Shown here piece after piece: positions 34,778-43,608 of a stretch of 64,000 bases of DNA. The notes beneath the pieces were generated by a model. That model saw nothing but the letters and a program-made list of their open reading frames with translations. It ran no database searches and was not told where the DNA came from. Source of the DNA: Paraburkholderia sp. FT54 (GTDB taxonomy: Bacteria > Pseudomonadota > Gammaproteobacteria > Burkholderiales > Burkholderiaceae); assembly GCF_031585635.1 (NCBI RefSeq), contig NZ_CP134196.1, positions 1,178,001 through 1,242,000 of the forward strand. Reading direction: 5' to 3'. Numbering within the stretch: the stretch's first letter is position 1; each line of letters starts with the position of its first letter. A program made the translations under genes and the position numbers.

Positions 34778-34826
34778 GCACCGCAGGGACTGTCAGCGTC
34801 TACAGGGGTGCAAAGCGACTTTGCGG

Positions 34827-36458
34827 TTAATGGCTGTGCAGAGCCGAAGCCGCGCCATACACCACGCGTGGATCGTACTGGCCTTTGTACACCGCCGGAA
34901 CAGACCGCTCCAAGCCGACCAGCTTGTACACAGCGGTCTGCGCGGAGCGCACCGAATATTCGACAGTGAACACGACGTCGTTCGGCAACTCGCAAAACTG
35001 TCCGACAAATGCGAGGTTTGCCCAGCCCTCAGGCACGACATTCGGTCTGTCGCCCCGTTTGCGCCGCAGGAACTGGCTGGTGATGAACGGCATCAGGCAC
35101 GGAATGCAGATCGCGTCGTCGAGAATGCCTGGCGCCTCCGTTCGAATGTGCAAGTGGCCGAGAAGCTCTGTCATGATTTCGCGGCCCGTGCATTCGATCA
35201 TCGGCTTGCCAACGAAATTGCCCGGCCGGTCGACGAAGAGCCCGTAACCCCAGAAAACCTCGACCTCCTTTGGCTGCCCCATGAAATGCGGTTGATGCGG
35301 CAGGACGATTGAAGCGAGCCAGTTCGATTGAGCGAACGTGATCAGCCCGCCTTCACCAGGTACATTGCCGGTCAGATCGCGGATCAGGCGGAACAGCGTC
35401 GGATCGTGCAGCGTGGCGGTAAAGGAGAGCCACTGGGATTCATCGATGTGATCGGCGAATACCGTCGGATGACCGAACTCGCTGCGCCCAGCGGCGATAG
35501 TCTTCCACAGCGCCCACGCGCCGCTGCTGTCGTCCTGTTTAAGCACCGCCGCGCGGTCCGTGCTGCCGAGGCTCGATCCCGCCGTCATTGAACCGAGTGT
35601 CACGATGACCTTGTCCATCTCGCCGAGCGGAATCTCAACACGGCGATCGTCCTGCTCGCAGACAAAACCCACGACCCGGTTCAGCTTGCCGCTTTCGTCA
35701 TATCGCAGATCGATGACCCGCGCGTTGGCGCGAAATCGCACCCCGCGTTCGTCGAGCCATTTGCGCAACGGCCGCACCATGGAGTCATACTGGTTGTAGA
35801 CCGTGCGCATGATGCCGTGCAACTGGTTGAAGCCCGGGGCCATATGCGCGAAACGCAGCAGATAGCGCCGGAATTCAGCGGCGCTATGCCAGGGCTGGAA
35901 GGCGAACGTCGTGCACCACATGATCCAGAAGTTGGTTTCGAAAAATGCGGGCTCGAAGTGGTCAGAAATCCGGCTGTTGCCGAGCAGCGCTTCCGGTTCG
36001 AGTGAAAGACGGCCAAGCGTGAGCAGTTGTGTTTCGGTGAGCGCATAAGCGGGCGTGTCTTCGCGTCGGCCATCGCGCACGAGCCGCGCTTTCGATGACG
36101 TGCGGATCGTCTCGTTGCAGTCGAAGATTTCCTTCGTGACGCTGCTGCGGCCGTCTAGCGTGGGAATCGAGTCGAACAGATCGTAGGTGCAGAGGTATTT
36201 GCTCTCGAGCATTCGGCCGCCGCGCACGACGTAGCCCTCCTGGGGCGAACCGCCGCCGTCGAGGCTGCCACCCGGTTTGTCGAGTGCTTCGAGGATGGTG
36301 ATCAGGTAGCCGGGTACGTTAGCGTCGCGAATCAGGAAGGCGGCGGCTGCCAACGAGGCAATACCGCCCCCGACAAGATAGAAATGCCCCGGAACGGTCG
36401 CCTGTTCCCCGGCCTGATCAGCGTTCGGCTGCGTGGCGGGATCTGCGGAATGGTACAT
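34827..36458 (-). CDS. ohyA: Oleate hydratase (MCRA family)
   Basis: 543-residue FAD enzyme adding water to the cis-9 double bond of unsaturated fatty acids to give 10-hydroxy acids. 'FYLVGGGIASLAAAAFLIRD' is the FAD-binding motif, 'GGRMLESKYLCTYDLFDSIP' and 'FWIMWCTTFAFQPWHSA' are MCRA signatures, and 'QFCELPNDVVFTVEYSVRSA' closes the fold. Slightly shorter than the 570-650 of many homologues. A near-consensus FNR box lies 65 bases upstream. Confidence 0.94.
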   Translation of the reverse strand: MYHSADPATQPNADQAGEQATVPGHFYLVGGGIASLAAAAFLIRDANVPGYLITILEALDKPGGSLDGGGSPQEGYVVRGGRMLESKYLCTYDLFDSIPTLDGRSSVTKEIFDCNETIRTSSKARLVRDGRREDTPAYALTETQLLTLGRLSLEPEALLGNSRISDHFEPAFFETNFWIMWCTTFAFQPWHSAAEFRRYLLRFAHMAPGFNQLHGIMRTVYNQYDSMVRPLRKWLDERGVRFRANARVIDLRYDESGKLNRVVGFVCEQDDRRVEIPLGEMDKVIVTLGSMTAGSSLGSTDRAAVLKQDDSSGAWALWKTIAAGRSEFGHPTVFADHIDESQWLSFTATLHDPTLFRLIRDLTGNVPGEGGLITFAQSNWLASIVLPHQPHFMGQPKEVEVFWGYGLFVDRPGNFVGKPMIECTGREIMTELLGHLHIRTEAPGILDDAICIPCLMPFITSQFLRRKRGDRPNVVPEGWANLAFVGQFCELPNDVVFTVEYSVRSAQTAVYKLVGLERSVPAVYKGQYDPRVVYGAASALHSH

Positions 36459-36522
36459 GGGGTGCTCCCCTGGTGGCCTTGGCGATGGAATCTAGACCAT
36501 ACCTGCGCGGCACGTAGACCCG

Positions 36523-36536
36523 TTGAGTTGGATCAA
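36523..36536. promoter_or_regulatory. FNR-type box upstream of oleate hydratase
   Basis: TTGAGTTGGATCAA matches TTGAT-N4-ATCAA at nine of ten positions. It lies between the acetate transporter stop and the hydratase start. Confidence 0.6.
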
Positions 36537-36669
36537 TGGATCGCGATGCGGGCTGCGAGCGCGGGCTCGAGATCGAGGTGACGTCCGATGTCGATGACAT
36601 GGCTGTCGTGTTGATACACCGTGCGTCGCGCAGCGCAGCGGAACGCACCGCTGCCTTCTATCCGCCTGA

Positions 36670-37275
36670 TCAGGCGTTGCGCAGATCTTCCTGGATCGTC
36701 ACGCTTACCGCTACCTGTTCCGTCACGGCGCCGATCGGCAGTACCACGTACCCATGGGTCTCGTTGATAATTTCCGCAGCCGACAGATAAAACGCCAGCA
36801 GCGCGGTCAGCATGCCCAGGTACCCGCCCGCATGATGCAGCCATTCAAGGCCGGTCCATTCGCTCGCGGCGAGCACGAAAAACGTGGTCCACAGCGAAAG
36901 AAATATCAACTGCAGCACGCGCGCGGCTCGCCACGTCGCCACCCACATGTACAGCGTAAACACACCCCACAGAAACAGATACCAACCGACAAACGCCGCT
37001 GGCACCGTGCCGTGCAGGAACAGCACGAACAGCGCAAGCGACCACCAGAACGCGCCGTAGCTGAGGAAAGCAGTCGCGCCGAACGTGTTGCCGCGAGGAA
37101 TCTCCATTAATCCGGCGAGCGCTTGCGCGGTGCCGCCGTAAGCGAAGGCGACGGCGAGCACCATCCCCATCGCATTGCCGCTGAACCAGCCGGCGTTGAT
37201 CATGCTGAGCAGCCACGTCGTCAGGGCAAAACCGGCGAGGCCGAGGGAGGCGGGGTTGGGAGCCTTGATAGTCAT
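36670..37275 (-). CDS. satP: Acetate uptake transporter (GPR1/FUN34/SatP family)
   Basis: 201 residues with six membrane helices. 'NPASLGLAGFALTTWLLSM' at the N-terminus is the NPAPLGL signature of acetate/succinate channels. It follows acetyl-CoA synthetase by 117 bases on the same strand, so acetate is taken up and activated by neighbours. Confidence 0.92.
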   Translation of the reverse strand: MTIKAPNPASLGLAGFALTTWLLSMINAGWFSGNAMGMVLAVAFAYGGTAQALAGLMEIPRGNTFGATAFLSYGAFWWSLALFVLFLHGTVPAAFVGWYLFLWGVFTLYMWVATWRAARVLQLIFLSLWTTFFVLAASEWTGLEWLHHAGGYLGMLTALLAFYLSAAEIINETHGYVVLPIGAVTEQVAVSVTIQEDLRNA

Positions 37276-37392
37276 GATTACATCCTCTTTTGATACAAAA
37301 ACGCTGAGATGGGTGATGCGCGCGCACGCATGCGATGCGCTCGCGCGACCGCATCGCGTCGGAAGCAATGCGGCGGGCAGTTATTGCTCGCG

Positions 37393-39369
37393 TCAGGCGG
37401 CGTCGGCGAACTGGGAAATGACCGTGGGGTTCTCCACCGTCGAGGTGTCCTGCACGATGACTTCTCCTTTGGCCACGGAGCGCAACAGACGGCGCACGAC
37501 CTTGCCAGAGCGCGTTTTCGGCATCGCATCGCCGAAGCGGATGTCTTTCGGCTTGGCGATCGGACCGATCTCCTTGCCCACCCACGCGCGCAATTCGTCA
37601 GCCACGCGCTTCGCGTCCGGGCCGCACGGACGCGACGACTTGAGCACCACGAAGGCGACGATGGCTTCTCCGGCAGTCTCATCCGGGCGCCCGACCACCG
37701 CGGCCTCGGCGACCAACGGATGCGCCGACAACGCAGATTCGATTTCCATCGTGCCAAGCCGGTGACCGGAGACATTCAGCACGTCATCGATGCGACCGGT
37801 GATGGTGAAGTAACCCATGTCGCGGTCGCGGATTGCACCGTCGCCCGCGAGATACAATTTGCCGCCAAGCTCTTCAGGAAAATAGCCGTGCCGGAAGCGC
37901 TCCGGATTGCCCCAGATGGTCCGGACCATCGAAGGCCATGGCTTGCGAACAACGAGCACGCCGCCGTGCCCGTTCGGAACTTCATGGCCGGTTTCGTCCA
38001 CGATCGCCGCATCAATGCCGGGCATCGGCAACGTACATGAACCCGGCACGAGCGGTGTCACTCCCGGCAGCGGAGAAATCATGTGACCGCCGGTTTCTGT
38101 TTGCCAGAAAGTGTCGAGCACAGGACAACGTCCACCGCCAACATGCTGCGCATACCACGTCCAGGCGCTGGGATTGATCGGCTCGCCGACCGTGCCGAGA
38201 AGGCGCAGACTGCTGAGGTTGAAGCTGTCGGGATGCACCGAATGGTCGGAGTCGGCGGATTTGATGAGCGAGCGGATGGCTGTCGGCGCCGTATAGAAAA
38301 TGCTGACCTTGTGGCGCTCGATCATGTTCCAGAAGCGTCCCGCGTTCGGATAAGTGGGCACGCCTTCGAAGATCACCTGGGTTGCGCCGACTGCGGTCGG
38401 TCCATAGCAGATGTAGGTATGACCAGTGATCCAGCCGATGTCCGCCGTACACCAGAACACGTCGGAGGACTTGATGTCGAAGGTCCACTTCATCGTCAGG
38501 GCGGCCCACAGCAGATAACCACCCGTGCTGTGTTGAACGCCTTTCGGCGTGCCCGTCGAGCCGGACGTGTAGAGCACGAACAGCGGGTGCTCAGCGCCGA
38601 CCCACTCGGGCTCGCAGGTATCTGGTTGCGTCGCTTCGAGTTCGTGCAGCCATGCGTCGCGGCCGGCGATCCATGGGATCCGGCCGCCCGTGCGCCGATA
38701 AATCGCCACTGTTTTGATGCCCGCCGTGCCACCTGTTGCGAGCGCTTCGTCGACAATGGTCTTGAGCGGAAGTGTCTTGCCGCCGCGAACCTGCTCGTCG
38801 GCGGTGATGATGGCGCACGCGCCGACGTCGACGACGCGTTCATGTAACGACCTGGCCGAGAAGCCGCCAAAGACCACCGAGTGCGGTGCGCCGATGCGGG
38901 CGCACGCGAGCATCGCGACCACGCCTTCAACCGACATCGGCATATAGATCACCACGCGGTCGCCTTTCTTTACGCCACGAGCGCGCAACGCATTGGCGAG
39001 CCGGCAGACACGGTGATAAAGCGCCTGATAAGTGACATAAGTGACGCTGCCACTGTCCGATTCGAAGACGATCGCGGTTTTCTCCGCGAGCCCGTTGATC
39101 AGGTTGCGATCGAGGCAGTTGTACGACGCATTCAGTTCGCCGTCTTCAAACCAGTGATAAAACGGCGCATTCGTTTCGTTCAGGACCTTCGTAAAGGGGC
39201 GGCGCCATTCGAGATGTTCGCGGGCAAGACGCGCCCAGAACGCTTCGTGATCGTGGCTGGCCTCGGCAACGAGGGCGCGATAAGCGACCATGCCGTCGAT
39301 GCTGGCATGCTTTGCAAGCGGAATCTGGATTGCGTCGGCTTTGGGTGGAGCGGTATCGATGTTAGACAT
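37393..39369 (-). CDS. acs: Acetyl-CoA synthetase
   Basis: 658 residues, the usual length. It makes acetyl-CoA from acetate, ATP and CoA. '[20 protein letters not shown]' is the P-loop, '[18 protein letters not shown]' the core motif, '[20 protein letters not shown]' the hinge and '[15 protein letters not shown]' holds the acetylatable catalytic lysine. ATG 39369 begins 'MSNIDTAPP'; a further upstream start would add 17 non-conserved residues. A perfect FNR box lies 167 bases upstream. Confidence 0.96.
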   Translation of the reverse strand: MSNIDTAPPKADAIQIPLAKHASIDGMVAYRALVAEASHDHEAFWARLAREHLEWRRPFTKVLNETNAPFYHWFEDGELNASYNCLDRNLINGLAEKTAIVFESDSGSVTYVTYQALYHRVCRLANALRARGVKKGDRVVIYMPMSVEGVVAMLACARIGAPHSVVFGGFSARSLHERVVDVGACAIITADEQVRGGKTLPLKTIVDEALATGGTAGIKTVAIYRRTGGRIPWIAGRDAWLHELEATQPDTCEPEWVGAEHPLFVLYTSGSTGTPKGVQHSTGGYLLWAALTMKWTFDIKSSDVFWCTADIGWITGHTYICYGPTAVGATQVIFEGVPTYPNAGRFWNMIERHKVSIFYTAPTAIRSLIKSADSDHSVHPDSFNLSSLRLLGTVGEPINPSAWTWYAQHVGGGRCPVLDTFWQTETGGHMISPLPGVTPLVPGSCTLPMPGIDAAIVDETGHEVPNGHGGVLVVRKPWPSMVRTIWGNPERFRHGYFPEELGGKLYLAGDGAIRDRDMGYFTITGRIDDVLNVSGHRLGTMEIESALSAHPLVAEAAVVGRPDETAGEAIVAFVVLKSSRPCGPDAKRVADELRAWVGKEIGPIAKPKDIRFGDAMPKTRSGKVVRRLLRSVAKGEVIVQDTSTVENPTVISQFADAA

Positions 39370-39535
39370 AGTCTCCTCACACAAGTCAGGGAGGTGGTGG
39401 AGCACGTGACGCTTCACCAATCAGAGATGGCTCTTGTTGGCCATGAGGCACAGCCGCCCGCGTTCCGTTGTGTGTGGAGCGGTGGCGAATCAGCGTGGGT
39501 ATGATGCGACTATGACTGAGCGGCAGGCGGCGCCG

Positions 39536-39549
39536 TTGATGTATATCAA
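39536..39549. promoter_or_regulatory. Perfect FNR box upstream of acs
   Basis: TTGATGTATATCAA equals TTGAT-N4-ATCAA. The 305-base region between acs and the PAS kinase holds no gene. The distance to the acs start is 167 bases, allowing a long leader. Confidence 0.8.
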
Positions 39550-39674
39550 ATGACGTGCGGAGCACCGCGCGCGTTCATGGTAGGGACTGCGCCAGCCACA
39601 CGACGAGCGGAAGCCTGCCGTTGTCGTTGGTTGAATGGGGGTAGCACGCGTTGCCGCCGCTTCAGCCGGATCTG

Positions 39675-40811
39675 TCAGCCTTGAGGGCGTTCGTCTGAAC
39701 GAATCGCGCTGAGCGGTATCTGTGCCGAGATCCTGAAGCCCTTGCCGGGAGCACTATCCATCGTCAGGGTGCCGCATAGCTGGCGTACCCGCTCCCGTAT
39801 CCCGAGCAGGCCGAATGAGCCATGCTTGCCGGCGTCTTCAATCGACGCTCCACGGCCGTTGTCTTCAATACGGATCGTGCAGCTAACGGAGTCGCCCGAT
39901 ATATTGACGACTGCCTCGCTTGCCTGTGCATGACGGGCCACATTCGTCAACGCTTCCTGCACGATGCGATAGAGCGCTGTGGCAGCATTTGGAGTGATGC
40001 GCGAGTCGTCGACATCGGCGTGCAGCATTGCAGTCACGTTGAAGCGGTGCGAGAAATCGTCCACCATCCACTCGAGCGCCGCGACAAGTCCGAGGTCGTC
40101 CAGCATGGGCGGTCGCAGGTTGGCGGCGATGCGGCGCAGCGAAGCCATCATGCTGTCGATCTGACGCTGTAGCTCGCCCGTTCCGGCATGCCCGGTGCCC
40201 TGATCGCCAATTCCGGCAAGGCGCGGCTCCAAAGCGGCGATGCCCATCTTGAGAGCGGTCAGTTGCTGTCCGAGGTCGTCGTGCAGTTCGCGGGCAATGC
40301 GTCTTTGCTCGTCTTCGCGCGCGAGTTGCATTTGTGCGGATAACTCGATTGCATGCTCGAGTTCAGCAAGCCGCATGCGTTCGGTCATGTCGCGAGTAAC
40401 CTTCGCGAAGCCGAGCAAAGTGCCGGAAGGATCGTGTACCGCCGTGATCGTCACGTCCGCCCAGAACCGCGAGCCGTCGCGTCGCACACGCCAGCCCTGG
40501 TCTTCCGCCCGACCTTGCGCGCTCGCGAGCGCCAGTTCACAGCCAGGCTTGTCGGCAGCGACGTCTTCAGGTGTATAAAAAATTGAAAAGTGACGGCCGA
40601 TGATTTCGTCCGCGGCATAGCCCTTGATATTTTGTGCGCCACTATTCCAGCTTGCTACGCGGCCTGTCGGATCGAGCATGAAGATCGCGTAGTCCTGCAC
40701 CGCGTCAATTAGCAGCTGATAGCGGTCCTCCAGCGGCACGTCGGAATCGTTCGCTGCTCCCGCACTGCGTTTCGCATGGTTCCAGTTAAAAATCACCGGT
40801 CTCTCCGGCAA
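39675..40811 (-). CDS. Soluble PAS sensor histidine kinase (HisKA_3)
   Basis: 378 residues without membrane helices. A PAS domain at about 30-150 ('YAIFMLDPTGRVASWNSGAQ', 'YAADEIIGRHFSIFY') precedes the dimerisation helix with 'RRIARELHDDLGQQLTALKM' and a HATPase_c domain ('YRIVQEALTNVARHA'). The kinase half is closely similar to the one at 29305-30642. No response regulator is adjacent, so it may share the NarL-type regulator at 28658. Confidence 0.93.
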   Translation of the reverse strand: MPERPVIFNWNHAKRSAGAANDSDVPLEDRYQLLIDAVQDYAIFMLDPTGRVASWNSGAQNIKGYAADEIIGRHFSIFYTPEDVAADKPGCELALASAQGRAEDQGWRVRRDGSRFWADVTITAVHDPSGTLLGFAKVTRDMTERMRLAELEHAIELSAQMQLAREDEQRRIARELHDDLGQQLTALKMGIAALEPRLAGIGDQGTGHAGTGELQRQIDSMMASLRRIAANLRPPMLDDLGLVAALEWMVDDFSHRFNVTAMLHADVDDSRITPNAATALYRIVQEALTNVARHAQASEAVVNISGDSVSCTIRIEDNGRGASIEDAGKHGSFGLLGIRERVRQLCGTLTMDSAPGKGFRISAQIPLSAIRSDERPQG

Positions 40812-41100
40812 AGGGTTTCAATCGCGAATGCTCGGCTCGGTACGTTGCATGTTACCCGCATGCGCACGGCTCCTTGACGTCAGGAGATGGATTGTGACAG
40901 GCCCCTGTGTCACGCTGTTCAATCTATACCGCGCTAATCTTGCATTCAGGTTACAAGCGCTAAGTTTCAGCAATGACTCCCTTAGCAGGGCGATGGGCTC
41001 GCGGTACCACGCACATCCGGCGTGATCTGACAGCGCCCCGCGCCATACGCAATGCGAGACCGGCCGCTGAAGACTGAAGCGGCAGGGCGTTGCAGGTCGC

Positions 41101-41114
41101 TTGATGCAGGTCAA
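41101..41114. promoter_or_regulatory. FNR-type box between PAS kinase and hsp20
   Basis: TTGATGCAGGTCAA matches the consensus at nine of ten positions. The divergent region 40812-41306 has no gene; the box is 193 bases from hsp20 and 290 from the kinase. Confidence 0.6.
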
Positions 41115-41306
41115 TTGCTGCCGCGTAGCCAGGCCTAAAGTTAGTAACACAGCATGCTCGATGCGTTGAGACGGGATCCGTGACTGCTCCGCACCGAGGG
41201 CGTTGGAAAGCACCGACTCTGCCTTGTTTCCATGTGGCAGGACGAGGCACAACGTGCAATGCCGTTTTGTATTTGTGATGTTTTTGACCACGTCAGGAGC
41301 AGGACA

Positions 41307-41735
41307 ATGAGCAACTTGACCCGATTCGATCCGTTTCAGCTAGAGCCCATGTCGGACCTCTTTCAGGGACTATTTCGGCCGCTACGCGGAGCCAATGACG
41401 AACCGACTCTTGCGGAAATCAGAATCGACTTAACCGAAAGCGACAGCGCATACACCGTGAAGGCCGAACTGCCTGGCGTGGAGAAGAATGATATCGACGT
41501 GAAGATCGACGGCAACCTCGTTTCGATCAGCGCGAAAGTCGAACGGAAACAGGAAATGAAAGATGGTGAGCGTGTGATTCGCCGCGAGCGGTGTACGGGC
41601 GCAGTCAGCCGTGTTTTTTCATTGGCGACTGAAGTCAACGAGAACGCGGCCACAGCAGAATACAAGGATGGCGTGCTCTCCCTGACGCTTCCGAAGAAGG
41701 CGTCAACCGAACGCAAACGCCTGCAGATCAATTGA
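41307..41735 (+). CDS. Hsp20/alpha-crystallin small heat shock protein
   Basis: 142 residues. The alpha-crystallin domain (about 40-130) contains 'YTVKAELPGVEKNDIDVKID' and 'ATAEYKDGVLSLTLPKK', with the assembly tail 'KRLQIN' in place of I-x-I. It holds unfolding proteins in solution. CAGGAG precedes ATG 41307. First gene of a stress group with BON and CBS proteins. Confidence 0.95.
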   Translation: MSNLTRFDPFQLEPMSDLFQGLFRPLRGANDEPTLAEIRIDLTESDSAYTVKAELPGVEKNDIDVKIDGNLVSISAKVERKQEMKDGERVIRRERCTGAVSRVFSLATEVNENAATAEYKDGVLSLTLPKKASTERKRLQIN

Positions 41736-41810
41736 CCTGGCGTCGCGTGGCCAATGCAACTTTGAACACCACGCGGCGCAGCATACTTATGCCCAAATGA
41801 GGAGGGCGCA

Positions 41811-42122
41811 ATGAAGTCGGACATGGATTTGAAACACCAGGTCGAGGACGAACTTGGCTGGGATCCGGCGGTCGACGCCGCGGCTATCGGTGTCGAAGTG
41901 CGTGACCGCGTCGTGACGTTATCGGGCCATCTGACAAGCTACGCCGAGAAGATGGCGGCAGAGAAGGCCACACAGCGTGTAGCGGGGGTGAAGGCCGTTG
42001 TGGTGGAAATGGACGTTCGCCTGCTGCATACGGACGTGAGGACTGACGAAGAGATCGACTGGACAGTCAGCTTGGGTGAGCAGGCCGTCAAGGTTCAGGT
42101 TGAAAAAGGCTGGGTGACATGA
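41811..42122 (+). CDS. BON domain protein, truncated second domain
   Basis: 103 residues. The first BON domain is complete ('LKHQVEDELGWDP', 'GVEVRDRVVTLSGHLTSYAE', 'GVKAVVVEMDVRL'). A second starts with 'VKVQVEKGWVT' and is cut by TGA, where homologues continue 'LSG...'. Family members usually have two or three BON domains and over 200 residues. AGGAGG precedes ATG 41811. The stop overlaps the start of the next gene (ATGA). Confidence 0.85.
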   Translation: MKSDMDLKHQVEDELGWDPAVDAAAIGVEVRDRVVTLSGHLTSYAEKMAAEKATQRVAGVKAVVVEMDVRLLHTDVRTDEEIDWTVSLGEQAVKVQVEKGWVT

Positions 42123-42385
42123 CGATCTCCGGAAAGTTGAGTGACGGCGATTGGTCGGTCGCTGCAACCACCCATTCCACAATGGGAGGCTTCGAATGCT
42201 CGATACAACTCAGCCACCACACGCCCGAGGGAATCTTTAAGCACGAGTTCAAGCACGGCGGCATTTTTTCGACTGAGCCCGAAGCCGCCTTGGCCGGACT
42301 GCGCGAAGGTATGGACTGGATTCGGCTCGAGATGTCAAACACGTTGTCGATTCAGCCCGGCAACTGTCGTGTCGAGCCGGAGTAG
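42119..42385 (+). CDS. Hypothetical protein, 88 residues
   Basis: Not recognised. 'MGGFECSIQLSHHTPEGIF' and 'STEPEAALAGLREGMDWIRL' look like a small alpha/beta protein. It starts inside the stop codon of the BON gene, so translation is coupled. Its opening 'MTISGKLSDGDW' resembles what should follow in the truncated BON domain, so part of it may be captured BON sequence. Confidence 0.6.
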   Translation: MTISGKLSDGDWSVAATTHSTMGGFECSIQLSHHTPEGIFKHEFKHGGIFSTEPEAALAGLREGMDWIRLEMSNTLSIQPGNCRVEPE

Positions 42386-42559
42386 TACCGCCGTGGTAGC
42401 TGGCAAGCAAGCATCGCGCGTCCGCTGCCCGCTTTTTATTTTTAAGGATCTTCACAATGGCGGCCTGGGGCGCTCGCGATTGCCGCCGATTGGCTGAACA
42501 CGGGGGCAGTACGCTGCGGTCCCACGGCTTGAAAGGTTCAAACGTTAAGGAGGCTTACC

Positions 42560-43252
42560 ATGCGCGCATCCGATGTCATGAGCAGTACTGTCATATCAGT
42601 CACACCCGACGCGACCGTGCGAGAGGTCGCCAGAATTTTGGCCGACAACGGTATAAGCGGTGTGCCGGTGTTGGATCCGGACGGCCGGGTTGTCGGCATG
42701 ATCAGCGAGGGTGATTTGCTTCGACGCAGCGAGCTTGGCACCGACGAGCGCTTCCGAACGTCATGGCTCGAGCTTCTCTGGTCCGCAAGCCATGAAGCAC
42801 GCGATTACATCAAGACGCATGCTGCGAAAGTGAGCGACGTGATGTCCAGAGAGGTTGTAGCTGTCCAACCTGACACGCCGCTTGGCGAAGTGGCCAGCAT
42901 TCTTGAGACGCGGCGCATCAAACGCGTGCCTGTCGTGGAAGCAGGACGGCTCGTTGGCATTCTGAGCCGTGCCAACCTCGTGCAGGCTCTCGCCAGCTTG
43001 CCGGAAACGCCAGCGTCGAATGTGATGCTCTCCGATGCCGAGATACGCGCGATGTTGATGGGTGAACTAGCCGGACGCAAATGGAGTTTCGCAGGACGCA
43101 ATATTGTCGTCGTTGACGGCGTCGTGCATCTATGGGGCGTGTTCCATTCGATCGAGGCAGTCGAAGCGGTTCGCGTGGCGGCGCAGGACATTCCCGGCGT
43201 CAGGCGCGTGGAAGATCACACCGAACCCTATCCGGTGATGCCGGGCATCTAG
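42560..43252 (+). CDS. CBS-pair and BON domain protein
   Basis: 230 residues. Two CBS motifs (about 1-60 'DVMSSTVISVTPDATVREVA' and about 90-145 'DVMSREVVAVQPDTPLGEVA') should bind an adenine nucleotide; a BON domain follows (about 155-225, 'NIVVVDGVVHLWGVFHSIEA'). This arrangement is common in stress loci. TAAGGAGG precedes ATG 42560. Confidence 0.93.
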   Translation: MRASDVMSSTVISVTPDATVREVARILADNGISGVPVLDPDGRVVGMISEGDLLRRSELGTDERFRTSWLELLWSASHEARDYIKTHAAKVSDVMSREVVAVQPDTPLGEVASILETRRIKRVPVVEAGRLVGILSRANLVQALASLPETPASNVMLSDAEIRAMLMGELAGRKWSFAGRNIVVVDGVVHLWGVFHSIEAVEAVRVAAQDIPGVRRVEDHTEPYPVMPGI

Positions 43253-43350
43253 CAGGGCGGCGGCCGGACAGATCTGACCGGCAACTTTGGACGCGCATTG
43301 ACTCAACTTATTTCATTCTCCCAAGCGTACTCCGGAGCGCCGATTTTCGG

Positions 43351-43364
43351 TTGATACATGTCAA
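43351..43364. promoter_or_regulatory. FNR-type box before a lost gene
   Basis: TTGATACATGTCAA matches at nine of ten consensus positions. It lies 69 bases before an ATG that begins only a gene fragment. Confidence 0.6.
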
Positions 43365-43432
43365 TCGCGGCCACGTCATCCGGATTAAGGCCAGTCCTAC
43401 TTAAGTGTTTTTTTATTAAACGGAGACATTGC

Positions 43433-43608
43433 ATGAAAGCACTCGTGTACGATGCTTTCCACCCGACCCGAACAGGGAGTGTGCACAGTCCGGCCCCGGC
43501 GACGAGGAAGGAAATGTGCAGTTTCCGACGATCGTAGACGCGCGCTTTATCTACAAAGCACCGATCGAGCCGAAGGATGTCGATTCGATCGTCGAATATC
43601 TATCAGCA
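43433..43608 (+). pseudogene. Fused gene fragments: dehydrogenase start and cytochrome c-like end
   Basis: From ATG 43433 about ten codons (MKALVYDAFHP) look like the start of a zinc alcohol dehydrogenase and then lose similarity. Around 43510-43608 another frame encodes 'VQFPTIVDARFIYKAPIEPK' and 'DVDSIVEYLSAS', like the C-terminus of a c-type cytochrome. The centre of both genes is missing. The family assignments are tentative. Confidence 0.4.
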
